Shown here: positions 54,176-62,010 of the stretch, piece after piece
How the letters are laid out: each line of letters opens with the position of its first letter
How positions within the stretch are numbered: the first letter of the stretch is position 1
Source: Sphingobacteriaceae bacterium
GTDB taxonomy: Bacteria > Bacteroidota > Bacteroidia > B-17B0 > Aurantibacillaceae
Direction: 5' to 3'
NCBI GenBank assembly: GCA_016715905.1
Contig: JADJXI010000004.1
Location: forward strand, 248,001-312,000
Length of the DNA stretch: 64,000 nt
Translations under genes and position numbers: made by a program
Notes under the pieces: generated by a model
Seen by the model: only the letters and a program-made list of their open reading frames with translations
The model's database searches: none
What the model was told of the DNA's origin: nothing

Positions 54176-54472
54176 TTATATAGGAACTTTAGAAAATTTA
54201 ATGATTAACTTTTCTATCATTTCAGGATGTTTACATAAATTTTCAATGTATTTTTTAGACTTCATAGCTTTTATATGTTTTTCTATTTTTCTCGCTACAG
54301 TCTCGTCTAAGTCATTTATAGAAAAATATAAAACCCAATCTTCGGCAACAGACGTAAATGACTTGATATATGTTTTATTTTTATGCTCCAATATTCGTTC
54401 TTTTACGTTAAGACAACTGCCAGTATAATATTTATTGATTTTAGCAGAAAATAATATGTAAACAGCAGCCAT
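54176..54472 (-). CDS. GIY-YIG nuclease-domain protein, copy B
   Basis: This is a near-identical copy of the gene at 53720-54016: all motif residues (YIL/YTG, the Arg of KERILEHK, the Glu of ARKIEKHIK) are kept, with Glu in place of Lys in HPEMIEKLI. No stop codons or frameshifts have appeared, which is consistent with recent duplication or selection. It sits 14 nt behind relic 2 of tRNA-Leu(GAG). Confidence 0.83.
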   Translation of the reverse strand: MAAVYILFSAKINKYYTGSCLNVKERILEHKNKTYIKSFTSVAEDWVLYFSINDLDETVARKIEKHIKAMKSKKYIENLCKHPEMIEKLIIKFSKVPI

Positions 54473-54486
54473 TTTAATTCACAAAT

Positions 54487-54544
54487 TACGCAGCTCAAGC
54501 GTTCTTTTATACCTCCCGATAGCTATCGGGACCAACACCCGGAC
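54487..54544 (-). pseudogene. tRNA-Leu(GAG) 5' half, relic 2
   Basis: Same as relic 1, shifted by 456 nt, and identical in the tRNA part. Confidence 0.75.
54514..54531. repeat. 18-nt perfect palindrome in the D-loop (copy B)
   Basis: TCCCGATAGCTATCGGGA again, at the same D-loop position. Confidence 0.85.
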
Positions 54545-54577
54545 TTAATATACTTCCTAATAACAATCAGGACTAAA

Positions 54578-54624
54578 TGACGAGGCGCCCGAAGGCACTC
54601 GTCATCGCGAATTTTAACTCGCGA
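54578..54624. repeat. 47-nt double-hairpin insertion in the third copy's flank
   Basis: Between ACTAAA and CACTAG, which are adjacent in the other two copies, 47 nt are inserted. It consists of TGACGAG ... CTCGTCA and TCGCGA ... TCGCGA stems. It looks like a small palindromic insertion element. The flank sequence continues normally afterwards. Confidence 0.72.
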
Positions 54625-54679
54625 CACTAGAGTATTCTCGTGCAAAGATGCAATTTTTTTAATAAATGAAAATGAAAGA

Positions 54680-54736
54680 AGTACTTCTATACCTCCCGAT
54701 CCGCCGCTGCCGACCCATCAGAACCAACCCGTGGAC
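54680..54736 (-). pseudogene. tRNA-Leu 5' half, diverged relic 3
   Basis: Minus strand GTCCACGGGTTGG, a hairpin of 30 nt, then GGTATAGAAGTAC resembles the 5' half of tRNA-Leu, with the D-loop insertion at the same place. The hairpin arms (TTCTGAT / ATCGGGA) still pair through G-U pairs. The anticodon arm is lost, and no GIY-YIG gene follows. Outside this relic, 54625-54839 holds a tRNA promoter-like flank and nothing else recognised. Confidence 0.5.
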
Positions 54737-54839
54737 TTGTATTCCAATTGAAAACCGGCAGAAGAAATTGCGAGTTATCCGCAACATTTGAGCCAAGCCT
54801 CATTTTATTGATGGTTTTTAGCTAAAATCACATCATTTT

Positions 54840-54869
54840 TTGCCAAAACATAATTATTACCTATATTTG
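54840..54869 (+). promoter_or_regulatory. Promoter TTG-N19-TATATTTG for rplS
   Basis: TTG (54840-54842) and TATATTTG (54862-54869) are 19 nt apart. The leader to ATG 54940 is about 65 nt, long enough for r-protein leader control. Confidence 0.72.
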
Positions 54870-54939
54870 TCGCCCGTTTCAAAGCCGCTGTTTACACAGG
54901 GTAAAGAATGCTTTAAACGATAATTTAAAACAAATAAAC

Positions 54940-55305
54940 ATGAGCCTTTTATTAGACTATGTAAAAAGTCAGCTGACGCACAAAGTAGAGCATCCTGATT
55001 TTAAAGCCGGAGACACGGTAACCGTGCATTATAAAATTAAAGAGGGTGACAAAGAACGTATCCAACAATTTTCAGGTGTTGTAATTCAAAGAAAAAATGA
55101 AAACGCAACGGCTTCTTTTACTGTACGTAAAATAAGTAATGGAATTGGCGTTGAACGTATTTTCCCAACAGCTTCTCCTTTTATTGATAAAATTGTTGTG
55201 AACAAATCCGGAGTAGTTAGAAGAGCAAAACTTTTCTATATTAGAAAATTAACCGGTAAGGCTGCCCGTATCCGCGAGAAGGTAGGGAATATTGATAATT
55301 CATAA
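54940..55305 (+). CDS. rplS: 50S ribosomal protein L19
   Basis: L19 features: HPDFKAGDTVTVHYKIKEGDKERIQQFSGVVIQRK, SFTVRKISNGIGVERIFP, PFIDKIVVNKSGVVRRAKLFYIRKLTGKAARIREK. Length 121 is usual. It binds at the subunit interface. A single gene with its own promoter and terminator. Confidence 0.97.
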   Translation: MSLLLDYVKSQLTHKVEHPDFKAGDTVTVHYKIKEGDKERIQQFSGVVIQRKNENATASFTVRKISNGIGVERIFPTASPFIDKIVVNKSGVVRRAKLFYIRKLTGKAARIREKVGNIDNS

Positions 55306-55324
55306 TGAATAAATTTAATAAGTT

Positions 55325-55352
55325 AAAACCCGATGATTTCATCGGGTTTTTT
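55325..55352 (+). terminator. Terminator after rplS
   Basis: AAAACCCGATGA / TCATCGGGTTTT hairpin with a short T-rich loop, followed by T's. Confidence 0.85.
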
Positions 55353-55370
55353 TATGTAAAAATATTAGGC

Positions 55371-55404
55371 AAAAAAAAAGTCCCATTTTTCAATGAGACT
55401 TTTT
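55371..55404 (-). terminator. Terminator after the lipoprotein at 55.4-56.4 kb
   Basis: AGTCTCAT and ATGGGACT (one G-U pair) form a stem with a T-run on the minus strand. Confidence 0.7.
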
Positions 55405-55422
55405 TATATTTCTTAGAAAGAA

Positions 55423-56418
55423 TTATTTCATTAAGTCAACCGGAGTATCCACTCCTTTAATAGTTACTTTAACTGCATTATCGCAATCCATCATTCCTTC
55501 ATTACTGAAATCAACTTTACGAGGCTCTAATGTTCCTGTAGTAAAGTTAGCAATACCACCAATAAACGGATGCCATTCTGAATAAACAATTACTGTATTA
55601 TTTGTTACTCCTAATACTTTATCGGGAGCACATGCATAATTACGAACTAATGGAGTTTCACTAATTGAGAAAGTAAATGCAGTTCCGGCTTTAGTTTCTC
55701 CTTTAGAATCTCCTGAATATTCCAAGTTTGCATTGTCAGCAACCACTGTGCTTGACCAAGCTATAGGTAATAATTTAGTTGAGGGGAATATCTTAACATT
55801 GTTTGTATTCACTAATGTTTTAGTCATCTTTCCTTCCCAAACCATATTTTTAGCTACATCAGCTACATTTTCAATAGATAACTTTCCTTCATAAGTCCAA
55901 GTTAATTTATCAGCTGAAGTACTAAAAGCAGCTAATGGACCTTTACTAACATTGGTTACTATAAATGGATTTACAGTTTTGATATTCCATCCATCAACCC
56001 AATAGTTATTTAAATCAACAGTGGCAACAAATCCCGGATCATGGTAAATTGAGGCACTATAAGATGCGGGGCTTGACGATTTCGTAATCTGTATGGTTCC
56101 ATCGCGTTTTTTTCCATCGCTACAAGTTACAGATCCGGAGAAAACAACAGTTAAAACATTTCCGCTAGTATTATTGGTAATTGTTCCAGTTGAACCCGGC
56201 GCAATAGCCATATATTTTGTTGCAGTTTGTCCTTCAGCAATATATGCAACTACTTGCTCTAATTCAGCAGCAACCGTATTCGCGTAAATCACATCTTTTG
56301 TGCTTTGAAACTCAGTATCTTGTACGGGTTCAGCAACAGTTTTATCTTTATTGCAACTTGCGAAAAATAAAGCAGTAGCTAGAACGGAACAACCTAAAAT
56401 AACTTTTTTCATTTTCAT
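55423..56418 (-). CDS. Lipoprotein of unknown function
   Basis: The start at 56418 (MKMKKVILG) gives a signal peptide with lipobox FASC. An ATG 27 nt upstream would add a polar stretch before the signal. The mature protein has about 300 residues of mostly beta-looking sequence with Thr/Ser-rich strands and one Cys pair candidate (GSVTCSDGKK and NYACAPDKV). I do not recognise the family. It is flanked by rplS and ispE; the position gives no functional hint. Confidence 0.7.
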   Translation of the reverse strand: MKMKKVILGCSVLATALFFASCNKDKTVAEPVQDTEFQSTKDVIYANTVAAELEQVVAYIAEGQTATKYMAIAPGSTGTITNNTSGNVLTVVFSGSVTCSDGKKRDGTIQITKSSSPASYSASIYHDPGFVATVDLNNYWVDGWNIKTVNPFIVTNVSKGPLAAFSTSADKLTWTYEGKLSIENVADVAKNMVWEGKMTKTLVNTNNVKIFPSTKLLPIAWSSTVVADNANLEYSGDSKGETKAGTAFTFSISETPLVRNYACAPDKVLGVTNNTVIVYSEWHPFIGGIANFTTGTLEPRKVDFSNEGMMDCDNAVKVTIKGVDTPVDLMK

Positions 56419-56483
56419 AAACGTTTTGAAATAATTTTGATGCAATTTAGCACAATTAATTTAAAGTACAAAATCTGTTAAAA

Positions 56484-57320
56484 GTGATTTTATTTCCAAA
56501 TAGCAAAATTAATCTGGGACTGTCGGTAACCGAAAAAAGAAAAGACGGTTTTCATAATATTGAAACTGTTTTTTACCCCGTAAATTGGTTAGATGTTTTA
56601 GAAATCACACTACTTACTAAGTCTAACCATTTAGAAATCAACACCTCAGGGATTTCCATTAAAGGTAATGTTGAACAAAATCTAATTTACAAAGCCTGGG
56701 AACTGGTAAAAAAGGATGTTAATTTGCCGGGCATGCGTGTTGATTTATTTAAAAATATTCCCATGGGTGCTGGTTTAGGCGGGGGGAGTTCTGACGCTGC
56801 TTTTTTCCTGAAAGCACTGAATACCAAGTGCGAATTAAATTTAAATGAAAGTCAATTGCTTACTTATGCCAATCAATTAGGGAGTGATTGTGCTTTTTTC
56901 TTAAAAAATAATGCCCTATTTGCCCATGGAAAAGGGAATGAATTCGAAGGAATAAATATTAATCTCTCTGCCTACTGTATATTAATTGTTTATCCTAATA
57001 TTCATAGTAATACTGCTGAAGCTTATGGTGGATTGAGCTTAAAAGATTTACCCACTCAAAACGTTAAGGAAATTGTTGAACAAATACCGGTTGAACAATG
57101 GAAAAATACACTGTACAATCATTTCGAGGTATCTATTTTGATGAAATACCCAAAATTAACTGAGATTAAACAATATCTTTATTCGAAAAATGCCCTATAT
57201 GTTTCACTAAGCGGCAGTGGAAGTGCAATTTATGCCATTTTTAAAAACGCACCGGAATTATTAGAATGGCCTCACGGGTTTCATTACTTTTTACAAAAAC
57301 CCAATTCAAACGCTTTGTAA
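56484..57320 (+). CDS. ispE: 4-diphosphocytidyl-2-C-methyl-D-erythritol kinase
   Basis: Start GTG 56484. GHMP kinase features: PNSKINLGLSVTEKRKDGFHNIETVF near the start and PMGAGLGGGSSDAAFFLKALN (ATP-binding) near residue 95. GSDCAFFL and SLSGSGSAIYAIF in the C-terminal part are also typical. It phosphorylates CDP-methylerythritol in the MEP isoprenoid pathway. 278 residues is normal. Confidence 0.93.
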   Translation: MILFPNSKINLGLSVTEKRKDGFHNIETVFYPVNWLDVLEITLLTKSNHLEINTSGISIKGNVEQNLIYKAWELVKKDVNLPGMRVDLFKNIPMGAGLGGGSSDAAFFLKALNTKCELNLNESQLLTYANQLGSDCAFFLKNNALFAHGKGNEFEGININLSAYCILIVYPNIHSNTAEAYGGLSLKDLPTQNVKEIVEQIPVEQWKNTLYNHFEVSILMKYPKLTEIKQYLYSKNALYVSLSGSGSAIYAIFKNAPELLEWPHGFHYFLQKPNSNAL

Positions 57321-57404
57321 TTGGGATAAATATTTTTTCTTTGCAATTCCAAATTAAGACCCCGTTTTAGAAAAGAAAACTGGAAAAATTTTAATTTTTG
57401 TATC

Positions 57405-58724
57405 ATGTTAGTGATGAAATTTGGCGGAACAAGTGTTGGAAGTCCGCAACGTATTAAAGAGCTGGTAAAGCTAACGGTTGATGAACGTCCGAAAATTGTG
57501 GTTTTGAGTGCCATGAGTGGGACCACCAATGCTTTGGTTGAAATAAATACTTCCTTATACAGTCGAAATATTGATGAAGCTAAAAATCAAATAAACAATT
57601 TAAAAACAAAATACGAGACGGTTATTGATGAGTTGTTTAGTAAAAACGAAATTAAATTAAAAGCAGAACAACTTATTCATACGCATTTTAAATATCTTAA
57701 TTCCTTCACCCTGGATATGTTTACGGCTAATGAAGAAAAGGCAATATTGGCACAAGGTGAATTATTAAGTACGGCACTATTTCATTATTACTTAGAAGAG
57801 CAGGGAATACCCTCTGTACTTTTGCCGGCTTTAAATTTTATGCGGATTGATAAAAATGAAGAACCTGATTTAAAATATATTGAAAAATATTTACTGGAAG
57901 AATTGAGTAAATTTTCAGGAGAAAAATTATTTATTACTCAAGGATATATATGTAGAAATGAATTCGGAGAAATCGATAATTTGAAAAGAGGAGGGAGTGA
58001 TTATACAGCATCACTTATTGGTGCCGCCATAAAAAGCGAAGAAGTGCAAATTTGGACCGATATTGATGGTATGCATAATAATGATCCGCGTATGGTAAAC
58101 AAAACGCATCCTATTCATGAATTGAGTTTTGATGAAGCTGCCGAGTTGGCGTACTTTGGTGCAAAAATTTTACACCCCACTTGTATTTTACCTGCCCAAA
58201 AAAGAAACGTGCCTGTTCGTTTAAAAAACACCATGCAACCGGATGCCCAAGGAACTATTATTTCTAATAAAACCGGAAATGAAGGAATAAAAGCAGTTGC
58301 AGCTAAAGATGGAATTTTAGCTTTAAATATTAAAAGCGAGCGAATGCTATTGGCACATGGTTTTTTAAGGGCCGTATTTGAAATATTTGAACGGCATAAA
58401 ACTTCCATTGATATGATTACAACTAGTGAAGTAGCAGTTTCGCTCACTATTGATAATGATAAGTATTTGAATGAAATTTTGAGTGAATTGAAAGAGATAG
58501 CTCATGTGGAGGTAGAAAGAGATCAAACCATCATTTGTGTGGTAGGTCAGCTTAGCAAAAGCTCGATAGGAAACGGTGTAAAAGTTTTGGATGCATTAAA
58601 AGAAATTCCGCTCCGAATGGTTTCTTATGGCGGAAGTCCAAATAATATTTCAGTTTTGGTGCATAGCGATCATAAAAAACAAGCGCTACAGGCCTTAAAT
58701 AAAGGATTGTTTAATTATAACTGA
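57405..58724 (+). CDS. lysC: Aspartate kinase
   Basis: N-terminal MLVMKFGGTSVGSPQRI with KFGGTS; EKAILAQGELLSTALF; and the catalytic loop RGGSDYTASLIGAAIKSEEVQIWTDIDGMHNNDPR. Two ACT domains lie in the C-terminal 150 residues (AAKDGILALNIKSERML and TIICVVGQLSKS). It phosphorylates aspartate, the first step toward lysine, threonine and methionine, and is usually feedback-controlled by lysine. lysA follows after 9 nt. ATG 57414 is a possible alternative start. Confidence 0.95.
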   Translation: MLVMKFGGTSVGSPQRIKELVKLTVDERPKIVVLSAMSGTTNALVEINTSLYSRNIDEAKNQINNLKTKYETVIDELFSKNEIKLKAEQLIHTHFKYLNSFTLDMFTANEEKAILAQGELLSTALFHYYLEEQGIPSVLLPALNFMRIDKNEEPDLKYIEKYLLEELSKFSGEKLFITQGYICRNEFGEIDNLKRGGSDYTASLIGAAIKSEEVQIWTDIDGMHNNDPRMVNKTHPIHELSFDEAAELAYFGAKILHPTCILPAQKRNVPVRLKNTMQPDAQGTIISNKTGNEGIKAVAAKDGILALNIKSERMLLAHGFLRAVFEIFERHKTSIDMITTSEVAVSLTIDNDKYLNEILSELKEIAHVEVERDQTIICVVGQLSKSSIGNGVKVLDALKEIPLRMVSYGGSPNNISVLVHSDHKKQALQALNKGLFNYN

Positions 58725-58733
58725 TTCGCATTT

Positions 58734-59894
58734 ATGTTTCCTACAAAACATTTAGAAAAATTTAGTCAGACAGACACGCCGTTTTATTATTACGATAAAC
58801 AATTGTTGATTCAAACGTTAGAAAGTTTAAATAAAAGTAAGCCCAAAAATTATACGGTACATTACGCTTTAAAAGCGAATTCCAATATTGAAATATTAAA
58901 ATTAATACGAGAGCATAATATTGGCGCCGACTGTGTAAGCGGAAATGAAGTAAAAAGAGCAGTGGAATGCGGATTTCATAATAACGAAATTGTTTTTGCA
59001 GGAGTTGGTAAAAGTGATGTCGAAATTAACTATGCGCTTGATCACGACATATTTTGTTTTAATGTAGAAAGTATTCCGGAGTTAAGTGTCATTAACCAAT
59101 TGGCTTCTCAAAAAAATAAAGTGGCTAGAATTGCTTTGCGTATAAATCCAAATGTGGATGCGTATACACACAAATATATTACAACCGGATTGGAAGAAAA
59201 TAAATTTGGTATAAATCCCTATGAATTTGATGAAGTATTAGGTGTACTTAAGAATTTAAAAAACCTGCAGTTTATTGGCTTGCATTTTCACATTGGTTCT
59301 CAAATTAATGATTTGAAGCCTTACAAAAATTTATGTACACGGGTAAACGAAATAAATAAATGGTTTATTTCCAAAGGTTTTTTACTGGAAGTGATTAATG
59401 TGGGTGGAGGTTTAGGAATTGATTATCAAGAGCCTGATAAAAATGCAATTGTTGATTTCGATAGTTTTTTTAAGGTGTTTGTTCAGTTTTTAGAATTAGA
59501 GCCATCACAAAAGGTACATTTTGAATTAGGCAGAGCGCTTGTGGGGCAATGTGGCAGCTTAATTTCACGAGTGCTTTACGTTAAAAAAGGCATTAACACC
59601 AATTTTGCTATATTAGATGCAGGCATGACCGAATTAATTCGTCCGGCTTTGTATCAAGCCTATCATAAAATTGAAAATATAAGTTCCGGTTTTTTAAAAA
59701 GAACAAATGAAAAAATTGAAAAATACGATGTTGTTGGGCCGATATGTGAAAGCAGCGATTGCTTTGGTAAAGCTGTAGAATTAAAATCCTGTAATCGTGG
59801 TGATCTTATTGCTATACGAAGTGCCGGTGCATATGGTGAGGTAATGAGTAGTCAATATAATTTACGAGATCAGGTGAAAAGCTATTTTTTTTAG
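58734..59894 (+). CDS. lysA: Diaminopimelate decarboxylase
   Basis: PLP-binding HYALKANSN carries the catalytic lysine near residue 47; GADCVSGNEVKRAV, RINPNVDAYTHKYITTGLEENKFGI, GLHFHIGSQI, FELGRALVGQCG and GPICESSDCFGK are diagnostic for LysA. It makes lysine from meso-diaminopimelate. It is co-transcribed with lysC, which links the first and last steps of the pathway. Confidence 0.96.
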   Translation: MFPTKHLEKFSQTDTPFYYYDKQLLIQTLESLNKSKPKNYTVHYALKANSNIEILKLIREHNIGADCVSGNEVKRAVECGFHNNEIVFAGVGKSDVEINYALDHDIFCFNVESIPELSVINQLASQKNKVARIALRINPNVDAYTHKYITTGLEENKFGINPYEFDEVLGVLKNLKNLQFIGLHFHIGSQINDLKPYKNLCTRVNEINKWFISKGFLLEVINVGGGLGIDYQEPDKNAIVDFDSFFKVFVQFLELEPSQKVHFELGRALVGQCGSLISRVLYVKKGINTNFAILDAGMTELIRPALYQAYHKIENISSGFLKRTNEKIEKYDVVGPICESSDCFGKAVELKSCNRGDLIAIRSAGAYGEVMSSQYNLRDQVKSYFF

Positions 59895-59981
59895 TGTCAC
59901 CTTGTCACTTCTTTTCTGAATTTTTTACGCAAAAACCTGAATATATCTGAAAAAATGACCTTTTTATTTAATAAGGGGTCT

Positions 59982-59998
59982 TTGGTACGATTTATGCT
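59982..59998 (+). promoter_or_regulatory. Possible sigma-54 promoter for groES-groL
   Basis: TTGGTACGATTTATGCT fits the sigma-54 layout TTGGCACG-N4-TTGCW: GG at 59984-59985 and GC at 59996-59997 are separated by 10 nt. Two positions differ. It is 42 nt before groES ATG. An inverted repeat GTACGA/TCGTAC (59985-59990, 59998-60003) overlaps it. Confidence 0.5.
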
Positions 59999-60039
59999 CG
60001 TACATTAGCGAAAATTTTTAAAATCTAATAATTAATTAT

Positions 60040-60318
60040 ATGGCAAAAGTAAATTTTAAACCTCTGGCCGACAGAGTACTTGTTGAACCTGCAAAAGCAG
60101 AAACGAAAACCGCTGGTGGAATTATCATTCCAGATACAGCAAAAGAAAAACCCATGAAAGGAAAAGTAATTGCTGTAGGTAGCGGTAAACCCGATGAGCC
60201 TATGACCGTAAAAGCCGGTGATGAAGTATTGTACGGTAAGTATGCCGGAACCGAAATTTTAGTGGATGGTAAAGAGCTTTTAATTATGAGAGAAAGCGAT
60301 ATTTATGCAATCATTTAA
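60040..60318 (+). CDS. groES: Co-chaperonin GroES
   Basis: 92 residues: KPLADRVLVEPAKAETKTAGGIIIPDTAKEKPMKGKVIAVG, then VKAGDEVLYGKYAGTEI, and LLIMRESDIYAII. The mobile loop (TKTAGGIIIPDT) binds GroEL. It precedes groL by 49 nt, the classic operon order. No CIRCE element was found upstream. Confidence 0.97.
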   Translation: MAKVNFKPLADRVLVEPAKAETKTAGGIIIPDTAKEKPMKGKVIAVGSGKPDEPMTVKAGDEVLYGKYAGTEILVDGKELLIMRESDIYAII

Positions 60319-60367
60319 TTTTAAAAATCATAAAATAATTATTTAAAAAAGTAAAAAGAGAAAGTAT

Positions 60368-62005
60368 ATGGCAAAAGATATCACATTTAATATAGAAGCT
60401 CGTGATGCGTTAAAGCGTGGAGTTGATGCATTGGCAAATGCAGTAAAAGTAACATTAGGCCCTAAAGGCAGAAACGTTATTATCGATAAAAAATTTGGTT
60501 CACCGCAAATTACTAAAGATGGTGTAACTGTTGCAAAGGAAATTGAATTAAGCAATCCGGTTGAAAATATGGGTGCGCAGTTATTGAAAGAAGTGGCTTC
60601 AAAAACGGCTGATGTTGCTGGTGATGGAACCACAACTGCAACTGTTTTAGGACAGGCTATTGTAACTGCGGGTTTAAAAAACGTGGCTGCAGGTGCAAAC
60701 CCAATGGATTTAAAAAGAGGGATTGATAAGGCGGTTACTGCAGTGGTTGAAAATTTAAAAAAGCAGTCACAGAATATTGGAAATGAAAATAAAAAAATTG
60801 AGCAAGTGGCAACCATATCTGCTAATAACGATAGTGCTATTGGAAAATTAATAGCAGAAGCTATGAATAAAGTGAAGAAAGAAGGAGTTATTACTGTTGA
60901 AGAAGCAAAAGGAACAGAAACTACAGTTGAAGTAGTGGAAGGTATGCAATTTGACAGAGGCTATATTTCTCCTTACTTCGTTACTAATGTGGATAAAATG
61001 GAAACAGTTCTAGAAAATCCATATGTGTTGATTTATGAAAAGAAAATCAGCGGCATGAAAGAATTACTTCCCATTTTAGAAAAAGCTGTTCAATCCGGTA
61101 AACCTTTATTAATTATAGCAGAAGATTTAGATGGGGAAGCTTTACAAACTTTAGTAGTAAACAGATTGCGTGCAAATTTAAAAATAGCTGCAGTTAAAGC
61201 TCCCGGATTTGGTGACAGAAGAAAAGCCATGTTGGAAGATATTGCTATTTTAACCGGAGGAACATTTATTAGCGATGAGCAAGGCAGAAGATTGGAAGAT
61301 GCAGATTTAGTTGATTTAGGAAGAGCTGAAAAAATTACCATTGATAAAGATAACACCACCATTGTAAATGGAGCAGGTAAGAAAGCTGACATTGCACTAC
61401 GTGTTAATCAAATTAAATCTCAAATTGAAGCCACAACTTCTGATTACGACAGAGAAAAATTACAAGAGCGTTTAGCGAAATTAGCCGGAGGTGTTGCTGT
61501 GCTTTATATTGGAGCAGCAAGTGAAGTGGAGATGAAAGAGAAGAAAGACAGAGTTGATGATGCTTTAGCGGCTACACGTGCTGCAGTTGAAGAAGGTATT
61601 GTTCCGGGTGGAGGTACTGCTTATATCAGAGCAATTTCTTCATTAGAAAAGTTAAAAGGAGCTAATGAAGATGAAACTACCGGAATCCAAATTGTGAAAC
61701 GTGCAATAGAAGAACCTTTACGTCAAATTTGCACCAATTGTGGAATTGAAGGTTCAATTGTTGTACAACGTGTAAAAGAAGGAAAAGATGATTTTGGTTT
61801 TAATGCACGTACGGAGACTTACGAAAATTTATTAAAAGCAGGTGTAATCGATCCAACTAAAGTAAGTCGTGTTGCATTAGAAAATGCTGCATCAGTTGCG
61901 GCCATGCTTTTAACAACCGATTGTGTTTTAGCTGAGAAAAAAGAAGATAAACCTGCTCCTCATGGTCACGGTCCGGATATGGGCGGCATGGGCGGCATGA
62001 TGTGA
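60368..62005 (+). CDS. groL: Chaperonin GroEL
   Basis: 545 residues: VTLGPKGRNVIIDKKFG, DVAGDGTTTATVLGQAI (ATP-binding), GMQFDRGYISPYFVTN, GFGDRRKAMLEDIAILTGG, VPGGGTAYIRA, GVIDPTKVSRVALENAASVAAM, and the Gly-Met tail (GPDMGGMGGMM). It folds proteins with GroES. An array of six hairpin/terminator repeats follows immediately. Confidence 0.98.
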   Translation: MAKDITFNIEARDALKRGVDALANAVKVTLGPKGRNVIIDKKFGSPQITKDGVTVAKEIELSNPVENMGAQLLKEVASKTADVAGDGTTTATVLGQAIVTAGLKNVAAGANPMDLKRGIDKAVTAVVENLKKQSQNIGNENKKIEQVATISANNDSAIGKLIAEAMNKVKKEGVITVEEAKGTETTVEVVEGMQFDRGYISPYFVTNVDKMETVLENPYVLIYEKKISGMKELLPILEKAVQSGKPLLIIAEDLDGEALQTLVVNRLRANLKIAAVKAPGFGDRRKAMLEDIAILTGGTFISDEQGRRLEDADLVDLGRAEKITIDKDNTTIVNGAGKKADIALRVNQIKSQIEATTSDYDREKLQERLAKLAGGVAVLYIGAASEVEMKEKKDRVDDALAATRAAVEEGIVPGGGTAYIRAISSLEKLKGANEDETTGIQIVKRAIEEPLRQICTNCGIEGSIVVQRVKEGKDDFGFNARTETYENLLKAGVIDPTKVSRVALENAASVAAMLLTTDCVLAEKKEDKPAPHGHGPDMGGMGGMM

Positions 62006-62010
62006 TGAAA

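Larger units (their letters stand above)
53621..54532. repeat. Two tandem 456-bp units (tRNA 5' half + GIY-YIG gene)
   Basis: 53621-54076 and 54077-54532 are nearly identical, with an offset of 456 nt throughout. On the minus strand each unit holds tRNA-Leu 5'-half sequence with an 18-nt palindrome, then a GIY-YIG gene, then the tRNA promoter flank leading into the next tRNA start. A third, partial copy of the flank begins at 54533 and breaks at 54577. Only a few base differences separate the two, including a Lys/Glu change in the GIY-YIG product. Confidence 0.88.

Noticed and set aside
53709..54428. Forward-strand open frames of 87 codons at 53709 and 54165
   Set aside because: They are antisense to the two GIY-YIG genes and show no motif of their own.
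54031..54544. Group I intron in tRNA-Leu
   Set aside because: Only 5' halves are present without a matching 3' half downstream of the nuclease gene, and no intron core motifs were noticed. Splicing would not restore a tRNA.
59985..60003. CIRCE element for HrcA at groES
   Set aside because: The inverted repeat GTACGA-N7-TCGTAC does not match TTAGCACTC-N9-GAGTGCTAA.
60343..60816. 157-codon reverse frame over the start of groL
   Set aside because: It is an antisense shadow of the strongly conserved groL; no signal or promoter.
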